A DNA stretch of 64,000 nucleotides from Methylococcales bacterium. GTDB taxonomy: Bacteria; Pseudomonadota; Gammaproteobacteria; Methylococcales; Methylomonadaceae. The stretch is from NCBI GenBank assembly GCA_026399075.1, contig JAPLRR010000040.1, positions 49,474 to 113,473 of the forward strand, in the 5' to 3' direction. Shown in pieces: positions 30,632 through 39,857 of the stretch. The notes beneath the pieces were generated by a model. It was not told the DNA's origin and made no database searches. It saw only the letters and a list, made by a program, of their open reading frames with translations. How positions within the stretch are numbered: the stretch's first letter is position 1; each line of letters opens with the position of its first letter. Made by a program: the position numbers and the translations under genes.

Positions 30632-32382
30632 TAATTGAGTAAGTCGGCAATGATTCTACAGGCCGCATTTACTTGTTGAAAACAACGTTGGTATATTTCG
30701 GGTGATTGCGCATAAGGGTCGGCAATCTCAAGGGGCACAGTGCTGGCATCCGTTGTCACCGCACCCAATAAATGCACTTTGTGGTGATAGCTTGGAAATT
30801 TTTCTTTGATGTGATTGCCGTGCTTTATTTCCATCACAAGAACTAGGTCGGCATCGGCGAGCATTTTTTCTGTCACCCGGTGTGACGACCAGTGCGATAA
30901 GTCCAGACCATGGCCTTGGGCAATTGCCACCATGTTAGGGTCAGCTGGGCGGTTTTCTTTCGGATGGAAGCCCGCAGAACTAACGGTTATATTTTTGCCT
31001 TGCCCGGCAAGGTATTGAAGCAAACATGTTTCTGCCAAAGAGCTGCGGTTGATGTTGCCATAGCATAGAAAGAGAACGTTTTTGGCGGTCGGCAGCTGTT
31101 TGTTGATACTTCCCCTGGTCTTGCGCCATTGGTAGGCAATTTTTTGCAGACGGTTTTTTAGTGGCCCATAGGCCATGTCATATAACCATTTTACGGTGCG
31201 GTACGCATCTACTAGGCCGGGCTTAAGGTCATCAATGGCAAAACTGTCTATATGATGATGGCGGCTAAATACAGATAAAATGTCACGTAGCAGTTGGCCG
31301 ATTGTTGGCCATATTACTAATGGGCTATTTTCTTTGCGTAATAGCACGACCAGATACCAATAAATGTCGTCTTTTAGTTTTCTTGATCGGGCACCCAAGA
31401 CCGCAGGTGGCGCTAGCGTTCTGCGATTTAAAACCAACAATTGGTAGAGGTAATAGGGGAAGTCGGCGCCCGCACTTACTGCCAATGGCAATGATCCCCA
31501 AAATCGGCCATTTATTTCAATCAAGCGGCTTTCATTGGTATTTTCGCAGTACTTGAACTCAACCATGGCAACACCATGCCAGTTTATCGCCTGGATCAGC
31601 CCTTGGCTGTACGCCAATAATTGGGGGTTGACCGCCACACTTTCCCGGAGGCAACTTCCGCCGCCGGTAAGGGGCATTTCATGCAGCCGTTTATGTTGGA
31701 AGGCGTAAACGATTTCGCCATGATCCGCTAAAATTTCAACACCAATACCGTCGCCGACAAAGTATTCCTGTAGTACAACGGGCGTATACGGCAATATTTC
31801 AGTGCATTTTTTTATCAATTCCTGATTGGAAAAAGCGTATTGGACATTGAGTTTAATGCGTATGTCGCCTGCCGCTCCAGCAATTGAGCGGCTGGGTTTT
31901 ATGACAACCGGATAAGTGAGTTGTGGTTCTATTTCGGCCAGCCCTGCCAAATTCAGCACAGTAATGCTTTTGGGTACCGGAATATCAAGGCTTTCCGCCA
32001 AGGCAAAGGTGGCGTTCTTGTCGGTGGTCTGCTCCAGAATATCAAAGCCAGGGCTTGCTAATAGGGCATGTTGCTCAATTACCTGTTTATGTTTCGCCAA
32101 TGGGACAACGGTTTTGTCCGTGACGGGTATCACCAGATCGTAACGGTTTTGTTGGAGGTGGCTGATAATTTCGGCGACAAACTGTTCGGGGTCTCCCAAA
32201 GGGTCTGAATAGAAAAAAACTTCGTCCACATACTTGGAATAGCCTGCAATGGGCTTATGGGCATCCTGTTCAGATGCTAGTGTCACGGCCAGGCCATTTC
32301 TGCCTAACGATCTGACGATAGCTAATGTCGAGAGTTCGCTGCCATCCAATACGAGCACTCTTTGAATTGGTTCTTGGTTCAT
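30631..32382 (-). CDS. Fusion of an ATP-grasp ligase and a low-molecular-weight protein-tyrosine phosphatase
   Basis: 583 residues. The first about 400 form a carbamoyl-phosphate-synthase-like ATP-grasp module (VLVLDGSELSTLAIVRSLGR, TYPVVIKPSRSIAG, VVLQEYFVGDGIGVEI, LIEINGRFWGSLPLAVSAGA with metal-binding Glu/Asn). Residues 434-583 are a complete LMW-PTP: CX5R loop CYGNINRS (Cys440, Arg446), and the general-acid Asp in EIADPYAQS (Asp555). LMW-PTPs in surface polysaccharide loci usually dephosphorylate tyrosine kinases that govern export. ATP-grasp substrate unknown. It lies between the exosortase-associated hydrolases and glycosyltransferases. The two functional domains appear intact. Confidence 0.87.
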   Translation of the reverse strand: MNQEPIQRVLVLDGSELSTLAIVRSLGRNGLAVTLASEQDAHKPIAGYSKYVDEVFFYSDPLGDPEQFVAEIISHLQQNRYDLVIPVTDKTVVPLAKHKQVIEQHALLASPGFDILEQTTDKNATFALAESLDIPVPKSITVLNLAGLAEIEPQLTYPVVIKPSRSIAGAAGDIRIKLNVQYAFSNQELIKKCTEILPYTPVVLQEYFVGDGIGVEILADHGEIVYAFQHKRLHEMPLTGGGSCLRESVAVNPQLLAYSQGLIQAINWHGVAMVEFKYCENTNESRLIEINGRFWGSLPLAVSAGADFPYYLYQLLVLNRRTLAPPAVLGARSRKLKDDIYWYLVVLLRKENSPLVIWPTIGQLLRDILSVFSRHHHIDSFAIDDLKPGLVDAYRTVKWLYDMAYGPLKNRLQKIAYQWRKTRGSINKQLPTAKNVLFLCYGNINRSSLAETCLLQYLAGQGKNITVSSAGFHPKENRPADPNMVAIAQGHGLDLSHWSSHRVTEKMLADADLVLVMEIKHGNHIKEKFPSYHHKVHLLGAVTTDASTVPLEIADPYAQSPEIYQRCFQQVNAACRIIADLLN

Positions 32383-32516
32383 AATGTCGGGCGTTTAGCA
32401 GCGTCTTTGAATAACAGGCACTATAAAACATACCAATTAGCGAAAAATTGGCTGTATTTAAAGATTGCCATGGCGAAGTTCAAGGGGTTGGGTTGTCCAC
32501 ATAACAGGACAAAAAG

Positions 32517-33389
32517 TCAATTAAAATCCTGTTTCGTTAGCCATTGCAAGGCATCATCAACGAAGCGTAGGCTATAGGCTTTTAAGGAATACCCATCGCT
32601 TTTCCTGACCTGGTCACTGGTATGTGTTACCGTGTCCCTCTGCAATGCTTTTTGCCAACGCCCAGAGGCGGCCACAACCATGTCAAATTCCTTTCCGGTA
32701 AGGCTTAATGCTTCCTTGATAAATAAAACTTTTCCTGGGAAACGGGAAAACCCTTCCAGCATTTTATCCTGATAGCGCAAAGTGTGGTATTCAGGTGATG
32801 ATACTTGCGGTGTGGTTTTTGGTAGTTTGGATTGCTGCCATAAATTTAGGATAGAGGTAATAGAATTCAAAATATTTAATTGGCCTTTGATGATTTTTAA
32901 CCAAAACGATTTTTCTTGCAGTCTGCGTAAATAATAATACTTGATGACGGTTTGGGCTTGGGTGGCTTCGTCAGACACCCACGGGTTACAAATAACCATG
33001 CCTTTGACCCTGGGGTCTTGCCAAGCATACATCATAATTGAGGAGGCACCGCTGCATTCCCCCCAAAGAATGATGTTTTCAATGTCGGGCAGCTTTGCTT
33101 TCATGGCATCTATAGCAGACCGGATGTCGGTATCAATAGCCTCAAACCCTAAGAAAATGCCAGCGCTATCGCCTAAACCCCGGTAGTCAAAGCGCAGGAC
33201 GGGATAGCCTGCATTGGCTAGATATTTAGCAAAGCCGACCCATTGCCGGGCGCGGCCAACCCGGTATTGTGGGCCACCTGCAACCACCATAACCACACCC
33301 GTTTTGGCGGGTTTTTCAGCTAAATGAAAAATGCCGACTTGTGCTGATCCTTCGCACGGAAAAAGTACCGGTAATTCTTGTGGGTTCAT
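32517..33389 (-). CDS. Exosortase A system-associated hydrolase 1 (alpha/beta fold)
   Basis: Start taken at ATG 33389 (290 residues) because it forms an ATGA overlap with the stop of the upstream hydrolase gene; the frame is open to 33452. Alpha/beta hydrolase signs: VMVVAGGPQYRVGRARQW (family-specific), LRFDYRGLGDSAG, and the nucleophile elbow LWGECSGASS, where Cys or Ser follows GE. The pair of hydrolases is characteristic of exosortase A (PEP-CTERM/EPS) loci; substrate unknown. Confidence 0.87.
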   Translation of the reverse strand: MNPQELPVLFPCEGSAQVGIFHLAEKPAKTGVVMVVAGGPQYRVGRARQWVGFAKYLANAGYPVLRFDYRGLGDSAGIFLGFEAIDTDIRSAIDAMKAKLPDIENIILWGECSGASSIMMYAWQDPRVKGMVICNPWVSDEATQAQTVIKYYYLRRLQEKSFWLKIIKGQLNILNSITSILNLWQQSKLPKTTPQVSSPEYHTLRYQDKMLEGFSRFPGKVLFIKEALSLTGKEFDMVVAASGRWQKALQRDTVTHTSDQVRKSDGYSLKAYSLRFVDDALQWLTKQDFN

Positions 33390-34216
33390 GCAAATAATGA
33401 GGTTGTTAAGTTGATCAGTTGGGGTGTTAGTTCGCGTTCGTGCGCTTGCCAAAAAGACGGGCCAGTGTACGGATGTACTAAAGGGTCAATACCGGCTTGT
33501 TGCCAGCCCGCTATTACTTTCTGGCTGCCTGGCGGCAATTGGGCATCTTCGCCAAATACCCATTCAAACCAATGAATTTCTAGGCCTGCCAAGTTTGTAA
33601 GGGTGTGTAGGGATTTTGCGTCCAAGTCATCAGCCAGTTGTGGGGATAATTCGTAGCCGCCGATTTCCACGACGCTGCCCTGATGTAAGGCCGACCTGAT
33701 TTGTTGGGTGGTTTCTGGGTCGCCATCATGTTCCATGAGGAACGCCAAGCGTATCCTTAAAAACTGGGTCAAATATTTGTCGCCGCTTAAGATCGGCTGC
33801 CACAACACTAAGCGGGTAAATGGGATGGGTGAACTGTTGGCAATTTCTGCGGCCAGCAGCGCACCAAGGCGCATGCCCCACAAAGAAATGGAGTGGTAAC
33901 CCTGGGCGTTTAACCAATCTATTGCAGTACGTGCGTCCTGTTGCCATTGAGTCCAGTTAGTTTCTTCAAACTCGCCTGCGCTGTCACCAGTGCCATAAAA
34001 ATCCAACAGCAAGCTGCCAACACCAATGGCAGCCAATTCCCTAGCCTGCATAGCCACCATTACCCGGCAGCGGTTTAGCTCTTCAGCAAAAGCGGGCAAA
34101 AATAGCAGGATTTCTGATGACTTATCTTCTGGCAGAAAACTGAGGCAAAACAGCGGCCCTTTTGTGCCTGTTATAAACTGCGGAACTAATGGGATGTTTG
34201 CAGGTTCATTCGCCAT
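33386..34216 (-). CDS. Exosortase A system-associated hydrolase 2 (alpha/beta fold)
   Basis: 276 residues. FLPAFAEELNRCRVM, LLDFYGTGDSAGEF and the elbow LWGMRLGALLA match the second hydrolase of exosortase A loci; the usual nucleophile position holds Arg-Leu-Gly (GMRLG) as in that family, so catalysis may differ from common esterases. Both ends overlap neighbours: TAATG with the acyl carrier gene, ATGA with hydrolase 1. Role in EPS assembly is inferred from the conserved gene set. Confidence 0.87.
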   Translation of the reverse strand: MANEPANIPLVPQFITGTKGPLFCLSFLPEDKSSEILLFLPAFAEELNRCRVMVAMQARELAAIGVGSLLLDFYGTGDSAGEFEETNWTQWQQDARTAIDWLNAQGYHSISLWGMRLGALLAAEIANSSPIPFTRLVLWQPILSGDKYLTQFLRIRLAFLMEHDGDPETTQQIRSALHQGSVVEIGGYELSPQLADDLDAKSLHTLTNLAGLEIHWFEWVFGEDAQLPPGSQKVIAGWQQAGIDPLVHPYTGPSFWQAHERELTPQLINLTTSLFA

Positions 34217-34461
34217 TATAGCTTCGTCTCGATAAAGCTGACCAAACTGCCAAAAGTTTCAAACACCTCTGCATTGATCTCGTCGTCATCTATGCTGCAA
34301 CCCAATTGGTCTTCGATCATGGTGATAATGTTGACAACACCAATGGAATCCAACTCTGGCAAACTGCCTAATAAGGGGGTTGATGCGTTAAAAGTGGCAA
34401 CGTCCCCGCCTAAGTGTAATGCTTGTTTTAATAGGTCTTTTACAAATTTGTCTATGTCCAT
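34216..34461 (-). CDS. Acyl carrier protein of the exosortase A-associated set
   Basis: 81 residues, acidic. The phosphopantetheine attachment Ser lies in LPELDSIGVVNII (about residue 38). With the acyl-CoA ligase and decarboxylase next door it forms a small carrier-dependent loading system of the exosortase A locus. Overlaps the hydrolase 2 start as TAATG. The 252 bases upstream hold an AT-rich stretch with a small palindrome (34594-34609), maybe a promoter or terminator. Confidence 0.9.
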   Translation of the reverse strand: MDIDKFVKDLLKQALHLGGDVATFNASTPLLGSLPELDSIGVVNIITMIEDQLGCSIDDDEINAEVFETFGSLVSFIETKL

Positions 34462-34713
34462 GGATAACCTGGCTAACTTCTAGTATTTAATGATGATTTT
34501 AAAATCTAAGGTTTTTTTAAGTAGAAAAACGCTGCAAATTGATGGAATTGATTATAAAGCCCCAATGTTACATTTGACTATGCGATTACCTTAATGCTTG
34601 TTCAAGCATAACTTAACCAAACACAAGCTCCATATCTTTTATTTACTTTGATATAACAAAAAAAGGGAGTGATATGGCCATCGCAGCCTCGTGTTGGCGC
34701 AAGAACAACAAAC

Positions 34714-35949
34714 CTAAACAAGCACTTCTTCAGCGCGGGGTTGGCTTAAAAAAGCAGTTGGGCTTGCCGTTAGCCCATAAGCACCTGCCTGATAGGTTAC
34801 CACTAAATCACCGATTTCGGCAGTGGGCAGATCCATTCTATCCGCTAAAATATCCAATGGGGTGCACAAGGGCCCAACGATATTTACCGTTTCTGTTTCT
34901 AGTGCATTCATTTTGTTGGCAATAGCAACGGGATAGTTTTTGCGGATGACTTGCCCGAAATTACCTGATGCGGCAAGGAAATGATGTAGCCCACCATCAA
35001 CAACCAAAAAAGTTTGTCCCCGTGAAATTTTTTTGTCCAGTATTTGGCAAACATAAAGGCCTGCTTCCCCTACCAAATAGCGTCCCAGCTCAATGATAAT
35101 GTCGGCTTGGGGATTGCTTGCCTTATAGGTATCCATTGGTTTTGCCAATGCGTCACCAATTTTTTGGATGTCTACTGGGGTTTCGCCCGGAAAATAAGGG
35201 ATGCCGTAACCGCCGCCTATGTTTAATTTTTTGACTGGCGTAGGACAATATTCTGCAAGCTTAAGGGCAAGGTTGATGCTTTGTTGTTGTGCATCGATGA
35301 TAGAGTCGGCCTTCAGGTTTTGGGAGCCGCTATAAATATGAAAGCCTTGGAAATCAAGGTTTAGTGTCTTGGTTTGTTTTAACACGGTGGGCAGCAGTTC
35401 TTCATCAATGCCAAATTGTTTAGGGCCGCCGCCCATTTTCATCCCCGAGGCTTTCAGCTCAAACGCCGGGTTAATGCGTATGGCAACCCGTGCTTGGATA
35501 CCCGATTGCTCAGAAAGGAGCGCGATGGTTTCCAATTCATGGGGTGATTCAATGTTGATGGTAATGCCAGCGGCAATAGCTTGTTGGAGTTCTTGCTTGC
35601 GCTTTCCAGGGCCTGCCATACTGATGTATTGGGCTGGCATGGTGGTGTCTAAGGCAACTTTCATTTCACCCGCTGAAGCGAGGTCAAAACCGTCAACTAG
35701 GCTTGCCATGTGCTGTACAACCGCAGGCATGGGATTGGCCTTCAGGGCATAATGGATTTTCAAGTCCGGTGGCATATTATTGCGCAACTTCGCCACCCTC
35801 TCAGTCATCAGCTGTCGGTCATAGGCATAAAAAGGCGTTGAACCGACACGTTGCGCAAGTCTTTGGATGCTTATCCCGCCAATGGTCAAGTTATTTTCAT
35901 GGGCCGGAAAGTAATCTAAGGCACAATGCTGGGGGGCTAGTTTAGTCAT
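34714..35949 (-). CDS. PLP-dependent decarboxylase, exosortase A system-associated
   Basis: 411 residues, alanine racemase-like barrel fold as in diaminopimelate and ornithine decarboxylases. The PLP Lys is in IHYALKANPMPAVV (about residue 66), the phosphate-binding Gly loop in LNIGGGYGIPYFPGE, and the C-terminal domain has VDGGLHHFLAASGNFG and GPLCTPLDILADR. The family is a marker of exosortase A loci. It probably decarboxylates an amino acid for attachment via the neighbouring ligase and carrier protein, but its substrate is unproven. Five bases separate it from the ligase gene. Confidence 0.92.
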   Translation of the reverse strand: MTKLAPQHCALDYFPAHENNLTIGGISIQRLAQRVGSTPFYAYDRQLMTERVAKLRNNMPPDLKIHYALKANPMPAVVQHMASLVDGFDLASAGEMKVALDTTMPAQYISMAGPGKRKQELQQAIAAGITINIESPHELETIALLSEQSGIQARVAIRINPAFELKASGMKMGGGPKQFGIDEELLPTVLKQTKTLNLDFQGFHIYSGSQNLKADSIIDAQQQSINLALKLAEYCPTPVKKLNIGGGYGIPYFPGETPVDIQKIGDALAKPMDTYKASNPQADIIIELGRYLVGEAGLYVCQILDKKISRGQTFLVVDGGLHHFLAASGNFGQVIRKNYPVAIANKMNALETETVNIVGPLCTPLDILADRMDLPTAEIGDLVVTYQAGAYGLTASPTAFLSQPRAEEVLV

Positions 35950-35954
35950 ATAGT

Positions 35955-37541
35955 TTAATTGAAAAGGTCAGCAAATTGTTTGACGAGGGCTTTTCGGTCA
36001 ATTTTGCCGTTCGGGTTTTTAGGTAGGCTGGATAATGTTTGGATTTTTGCCGGTACCATGAAATTGGGTAATCGGGCCTTACACAAATTAATGAGCTCAA
36101 TTTCTTGGAAAACTTGTGGGTCTTCAACATTAATCACAACCACGATGGCTTGGCCTAGGGTGTCATGTTCTATGCCTATGGCGGCGGCCTCTTTGACTAG
36201 GCCTGAGGCATAAATGACCTCTTCAATTTCGGTGGGGCTAACACGGTAACCGGATGATTTGATCATGTCATCTTTTCGGCCTACAAAATACAGATATCCT
36301 TCCTCATCCATAGTAACTGTGTCACCTGACCAAACGGCAATTTCTGTCAATGGCAAACCAGACAACTGGTTGGGCGCGGGTTTGAAACGTTCAGCCGTTT
36401 TTTCCAAGTCATTCCAATAACCCATTGCGACTAGGGAACCACGATGGACTAGCTCGCCGGGTTCATGGGGCGCACAGGGGCTGCCATCCTCGCGGACAAC
36501 TAAAATATCCGCGTTAGGTATGGCTTTTCCCATCGAATCAGGTCGTAGTCCAAGTTGGTCAGGTGGCAGATAAGTTGAGCGAAAAGCTTCCGTCAAACCA
36601 TACATTAAATAGAACTGGCTGCTTGGGGTTTTTGAGCAAATAGCCGATAACACCGATTTAGGCATTTTTCCGCCGGAATTGGTCATATAACGGAGATGCC
36701 CATCAATCGATTCTGGCCATTCTTGGCTAGCAAGTTGCGCCCAAAGCGGCGGCACGGCGGCAAGTCCGGTTATTTTTTGTGCTGCCAAAGCGGTAATGAC
36801 ATCACGGGGCAGCAGGTAATCGAGCAGGACACAACAGGCACCTTTAAGTAGGCTGGCGGTCAATTGGTTCAAACCATAGTCGAAACTAAACGGCAGCACG
36901 GCCAGTATGCGGTCTGCGGCAGTAATGCCCAAGTATTCAGCGACGCTTTTTGCGCCTGTGACCAGATTGCGGTGTGACAAGACCACGCCTTTTGGCTTTC
37001 CTGTGCTGCCGGATGTGTAAAGGATGGCCGCCATGTCGGTGTCGATGATAGGTGCTGCTATGGGGTGTGTTAGTGGTGCACGGGCAAGGAAATCCTGCCA
37101 TCCAAGGACATGCTGGGAAATATCTGGGCTAAGCGTGGGCACCTGGTCGTCAACAAGAACAATCGTGTGCAAATCAGGGCAGTTATCCAAAACAGGGATT
37201 AGGCTTTGCAGGCGGCTTTTAGAAGTGATTAAAATCTGTACATTACAGTCAGCCAGAATATAAGCCACTTGTTCGGCTTTTAGGACGGGGTTGACCGGGA
37301 CAAAAACACCGCCTGCTTTTGATATGGACAGAAAGCTAGTGACGGTTTCCAACTGTTTGGGCAAATAGACAGCCACGCGTTGTTGCCGTTTTAAGTGCAG
37401 ACCTTGGAATGCCAAAGCTTGTAGGTGCACCAGTTGGTCAAGCACCAGATAAGTGGTAGTGGTTTTTTTATACCCGATAGCCAAGGCTGATCCGCTATGT
37501 TGGGCGGAATTAGCTGGCAAGTGATGGAATAATGTCGGCAT
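35955..37541 (-). CDS. Acyl-CoA ligase (AMP-forming), exosortase A system-associated
   Basis: 528 residues of the ANL superfamily. Motifs: ILYTSGSTGKPKGVVLSHRN (P-loop-like), YLMYGLTEAFRSTYLP, and YFVGRKDDMIKSSGYRVSP hinge, with catalytic Lys in NPNGKIDRKALV. It activates a carboxylate as acyl-adenylate, likely for transfer to the ACP encoded two genes downstream. First gene of the - strand exosortase-associated set. Confidence 0.92.
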   Translation of the reverse strand: MPTLFHHLPANSAQHSGSALAIGYKKTTTTYLVLDQLVHLQALAFQGLHLKRQQRVAVYLPKQLETVTSFLSISKAGGVFVPVNPVLKAEQVAYILADCNVQILITSKSRLQSLIPVLDNCPDLHTIVLVDDQVPTLSPDISQHVLGWQDFLARAPLTHPIAAPIIDTDMAAILYTSGSTGKPKGVVLSHRNLVTGAKSVAEYLGITAADRILAVLPFSFDYGLNQLTASLLKGACCVLLDYLLPRDVITALAAQKITGLAAVPPLWAQLASQEWPESIDGHLRYMTNSGGKMPKSVLSAICSKTPSSQFYLMYGLTEAFRSTYLPPDQLGLRPDSMGKAIPNADILVVREDGSPCAPHEPGELVHRGSLVAMGYWNDLEKTAERFKPAPNQLSGLPLTEIAVWSGDTVTMDEEGYLYFVGRKDDMIKSSGYRVSPTEIEEVIYASGLVKEAAAIGIEHDTLGQAIVVVINVEDPQVFQEIELINLCKARLPNFMVPAKIQTLSSLPKNPNGKIDRKALVKQFADLFN

Positions 37542-37640
37542 CTTTTGGATAGTATCCTGTTTTAGAAGGTTTTAACGGGTCGCAATTCAAAACAAACCGT
37601 TGCTTCTTATACATCAAGCAATTAGGCAAGCGCGTTATGT

Positions 37641-38207
37641 TTATTTGTTCAATTTTTCTAAGCGTTTTAATAGTGCTTTAGAGTTTGGCTTAAACTTAAG
37701 CCCTTGCTGCAAAATGGCAATTGCATCTTTATTGTTGTTTTGTTTTTTAAATAAATCGCTTAAAGCGGCATAAGGCATAGGCAACTTCGGGTTTAGCTTG
37801 ATGCTTTTAAAATAGGCTTGCATTGCGGAATTAGGGTCGCCGATTTGTTCATATAGCTTACCCATGTCATAAGAAATTCTTGGCATTAAAGGAAATGGCG
37901 GGGAATGTTTCATCACATAGTCCATTTCTGCGATTGCAGCACCGGGTTTGTTTTTGGTGGTATCAAATAGCCCAAAGCAATAATGATGCACATGAGGCCA
38001 ACCAAGCCCTAAACGCTGTGCCCATAGTGTCGCTTCAGCCTGATTGATGTTCGGGTATCCAGCATGAACATGTGCTCTGCAAAAGGGCGGCAATAACGCA
38101 AAGTCTTCTACTGTTTTAGGTCTGTCCATGCTGCCTTGGGATATTTGCGGGGCAAATAACAAACAGATATACATTATTAACGTTAAGGATTTCATAATGA
38201 TTTTCAT
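37641..38207 (-). CDS. Secreted TPR-repeat protein
   Basis: 188 residues from the ATG at 38207, which follows TCAGGAA; earlier frame to 38237 lacks a ribosome-binding site. A signal peptide (LTLIMYICLLFAPQISQGS) is followed by a Cys/His-containing stretch (LLPPFCRAHVHAGYP, HVHHYCFGLFD) and two to three TPR units from about residue 95 (YDMGKLYEQIGDPNSAMQAY, YAALSDLFKKQNNNKDAIAI). Possibly a periplasmic scaffold for the polysaccharide locus; function not known. Confidence 0.75.
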   Translation of the reverse strand: MKIIMKSLTLIMYICLLFAPQISQGSMDRPKTVEDFALLPPFCRAHVHAGYPNINQAEATLWAQRLGLGWPHVHHYCFGLFDTTKNKPGAAIAEMDYVMKHSPPFPLMPRISYDMGKLYEQIGDPNSAMQAYFKSIKLNPKLPMPYAALSDLFKKQNNNKDAIAILQQGLKFKPNSKALLKRLEKLNK

Positions 38208-38397
38208 TTTCCTGATAAAAAATTTACAAATAGTCAACTAATTCCATTTTACTTTGAAAACGTACCTATCTGAAACAGTGTTATACCCAGCAGTCAAGGG
38301 CTAATACACTTTACAAAAGCAATACGGTTTGTGGCTAGGGCGTGGCAGACATCTTCATACTTGAGATCGATTGCTAATGAGGCATGATATTTTCGTA

Positions 38398-39375
38398 TTA
38401 ATATAGCCGCTTGAGCTGGAAATATTCTATGGCTATCCGTAACATAAACTTAAGGGGGTGTTTATCCCAAGGGGTAAACCGTGCTAATTGCCATGGGTCG
38501 TCAAGTGCAGTAGAAACACCAGGCAGGGTTGAAACGGCTGCTTCGTAACCACAATTTTTAATCACGTGGACTTGTTCAGGCAAATAATCTTGCCCCGGCT
38601 TGCCGTTTGGATAAGCAAAGAAGCGTACCTGTGCACTTAGCAAGCGCTCTAGTGAGGCTTTATTGTCACACACCTCTTGCTTTACTGCATCTAAACTTAG
38701 TGTGGCCAAAATAGGGTGGCTGACAGTATGCCCGCCAATTTCCATGCCGCTGACATGAAGTTTGGCTAATTGTTGGGAGCTGAGCATCAGGTCATGAGGC
38801 AACTCCTTTTTGGCAAGGGACACAATATAGTCAGTGTGTTGTGTGCGGACATCCGGATCAAGGTGTTTTATATTTTGGATGATGGCGATGGCAGAATCGG
38901 CTTTTTTTTGCTCCGAACTTATGTCATAGCTGTCCAAACCAATTTTGCTTAAGTCCAGCCTGCTTCCTGGCATGACCCTGAGGCTTTCAATGACACTGTC
39001 GTTCCACATTCTGCCACCGTCCAAGTAACCGGACGCAATAAAAAAGATGGCGGACAGTTTGTTCTGTAATAGGATAGGGAGTGCGTTAGTGTAGTTATCT
39101 GCATAGCCGTCATCAAAGGTGATGCACATTGCCCTTGATGGCAGCGTATGGTTTTCCATGCGCTCGATGGCTTCGCTAAAAGCCATGACATTAAAATATT
39201 TGGCAATCAACGCCATTTGCCAAGCAAATGTTTCGCTGTCAATTTCCCATGGACGGAGGCTGTCTGGCCCATCTAGCACACGGTGAAAAATAAGGATGAA
39301 AAGTTTTTTCCGCTTACCTAGCCCTGATGCCAAGGTGCATAAAAGCTGTAAAGCCATAAAGAGTAAAGCTTGCAT
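38398..39375 (-). CDS. Polysaccharide deacetylase (NodB domain)
   Basis: 325 residues. NodB motifs: MCITFDDGYADN (catalytic base and metal Asp), GGHTVSHPILA (metal His pair), RFFAYPNGKPG. A short hydrophobic N-terminus (LLFMALQLLCTLASG) may be a signal or anchor. Such enzymes N-deacetylate amino-sugar polymers in the envelope. Its location beside the exosortase-type glycan locus fits modification of the exported polysaccharide, though it may be transcribed alone. Confidence 0.9.
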   Translation of the reverse strand: MQALLFMALQLLCTLASGLGKRKKLFILIFHRVLDGPDSLRPWEIDSETFAWQMALIAKYFNVMAFSEAIERMENHTLPSRAMCITFDDGYADNYTNALPILLQNKLSAIFFIASGYLDGGRMWNDSVIESLRVMPGSRLDLSKIGLDSYDISSEQKKADSAIAIIQNIKHLDPDVRTQHTDYIVSLAKKELPHDLMLSSQQLAKLHVSGMEIGGHTVSHPILATLSLDAVKQEVCDNKASLERLLSAQVRFFAYPNGKPGQDYLPEQVHVIKNCGYEAAVSTLPGVSTALDDPWQLARFTPWDKHPLKFMLRIAIEYFQLKRLY

Positions 39376-39744
39376 TTATTTCAAATGTTAGTGGTTTAAA
39401 GTAATGGTGGCCCAGTATAGGACATTATTTGTAGCAGATGTATTAGGTGAACGTTGTACAATTTTAAATTACCTATAAAAAATCAGCCAACTATAATTTA
39501 TCCGTCGTTAGTTTTGGGTTATTGTCCCGACTTGGCAAATTTGGAGACAGCCCTAAGAATGCGGGCTTCAACCCACGTTCGGTTCTATTGGGTGTCTGCT
39601 AAGAACGAACCAGACTCTTGTGACTGTAGGGACGTCTTAAAATATTATACGGGCTAAGCTTCTTTGTTTCATTAAGTTATGGCTCTCCGCTCTTGCAATT
39701 TTACCCCTGGATTATGAAATAATGACAGCTTATTGCCATTTGCC
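39376..39744. other. Intergenic region, no gene supported
   Basis: About 370 bases. A GTGGCCC motif near 39406, similar to that at the decayed IS3 element left end, may be IS debris. No RNA gene or hairpin with a T-run recognised. Confidence 0.35.
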
Positions 39745-39840
39745 ATGGAAGCACCCACCAACATAACAAGAATCGGGCAGTTAGACGACATACCGCTACT
39801 AGTGGCACAAATGGAGAAAATTGTAATTGGCCAATACAAT
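39745..39840 (+). pseudogene. 5' scrap of an IS1634/IS4-like transposase
   Basis: An ATG at 39745 opens a frame with TRIGQLDDIPLLVAQMEKI, which resembles the N-terminus of IS1634-type transposases (RIDDIPLLxAQLxKMG, from memory). Homology stops near 39840, just before the end of the transporter gene on the other strand, so only about 30 codons survive. Confidence 0.5.
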
Positions 39841-39857
39841 TTGGCAATGTTAAAACT

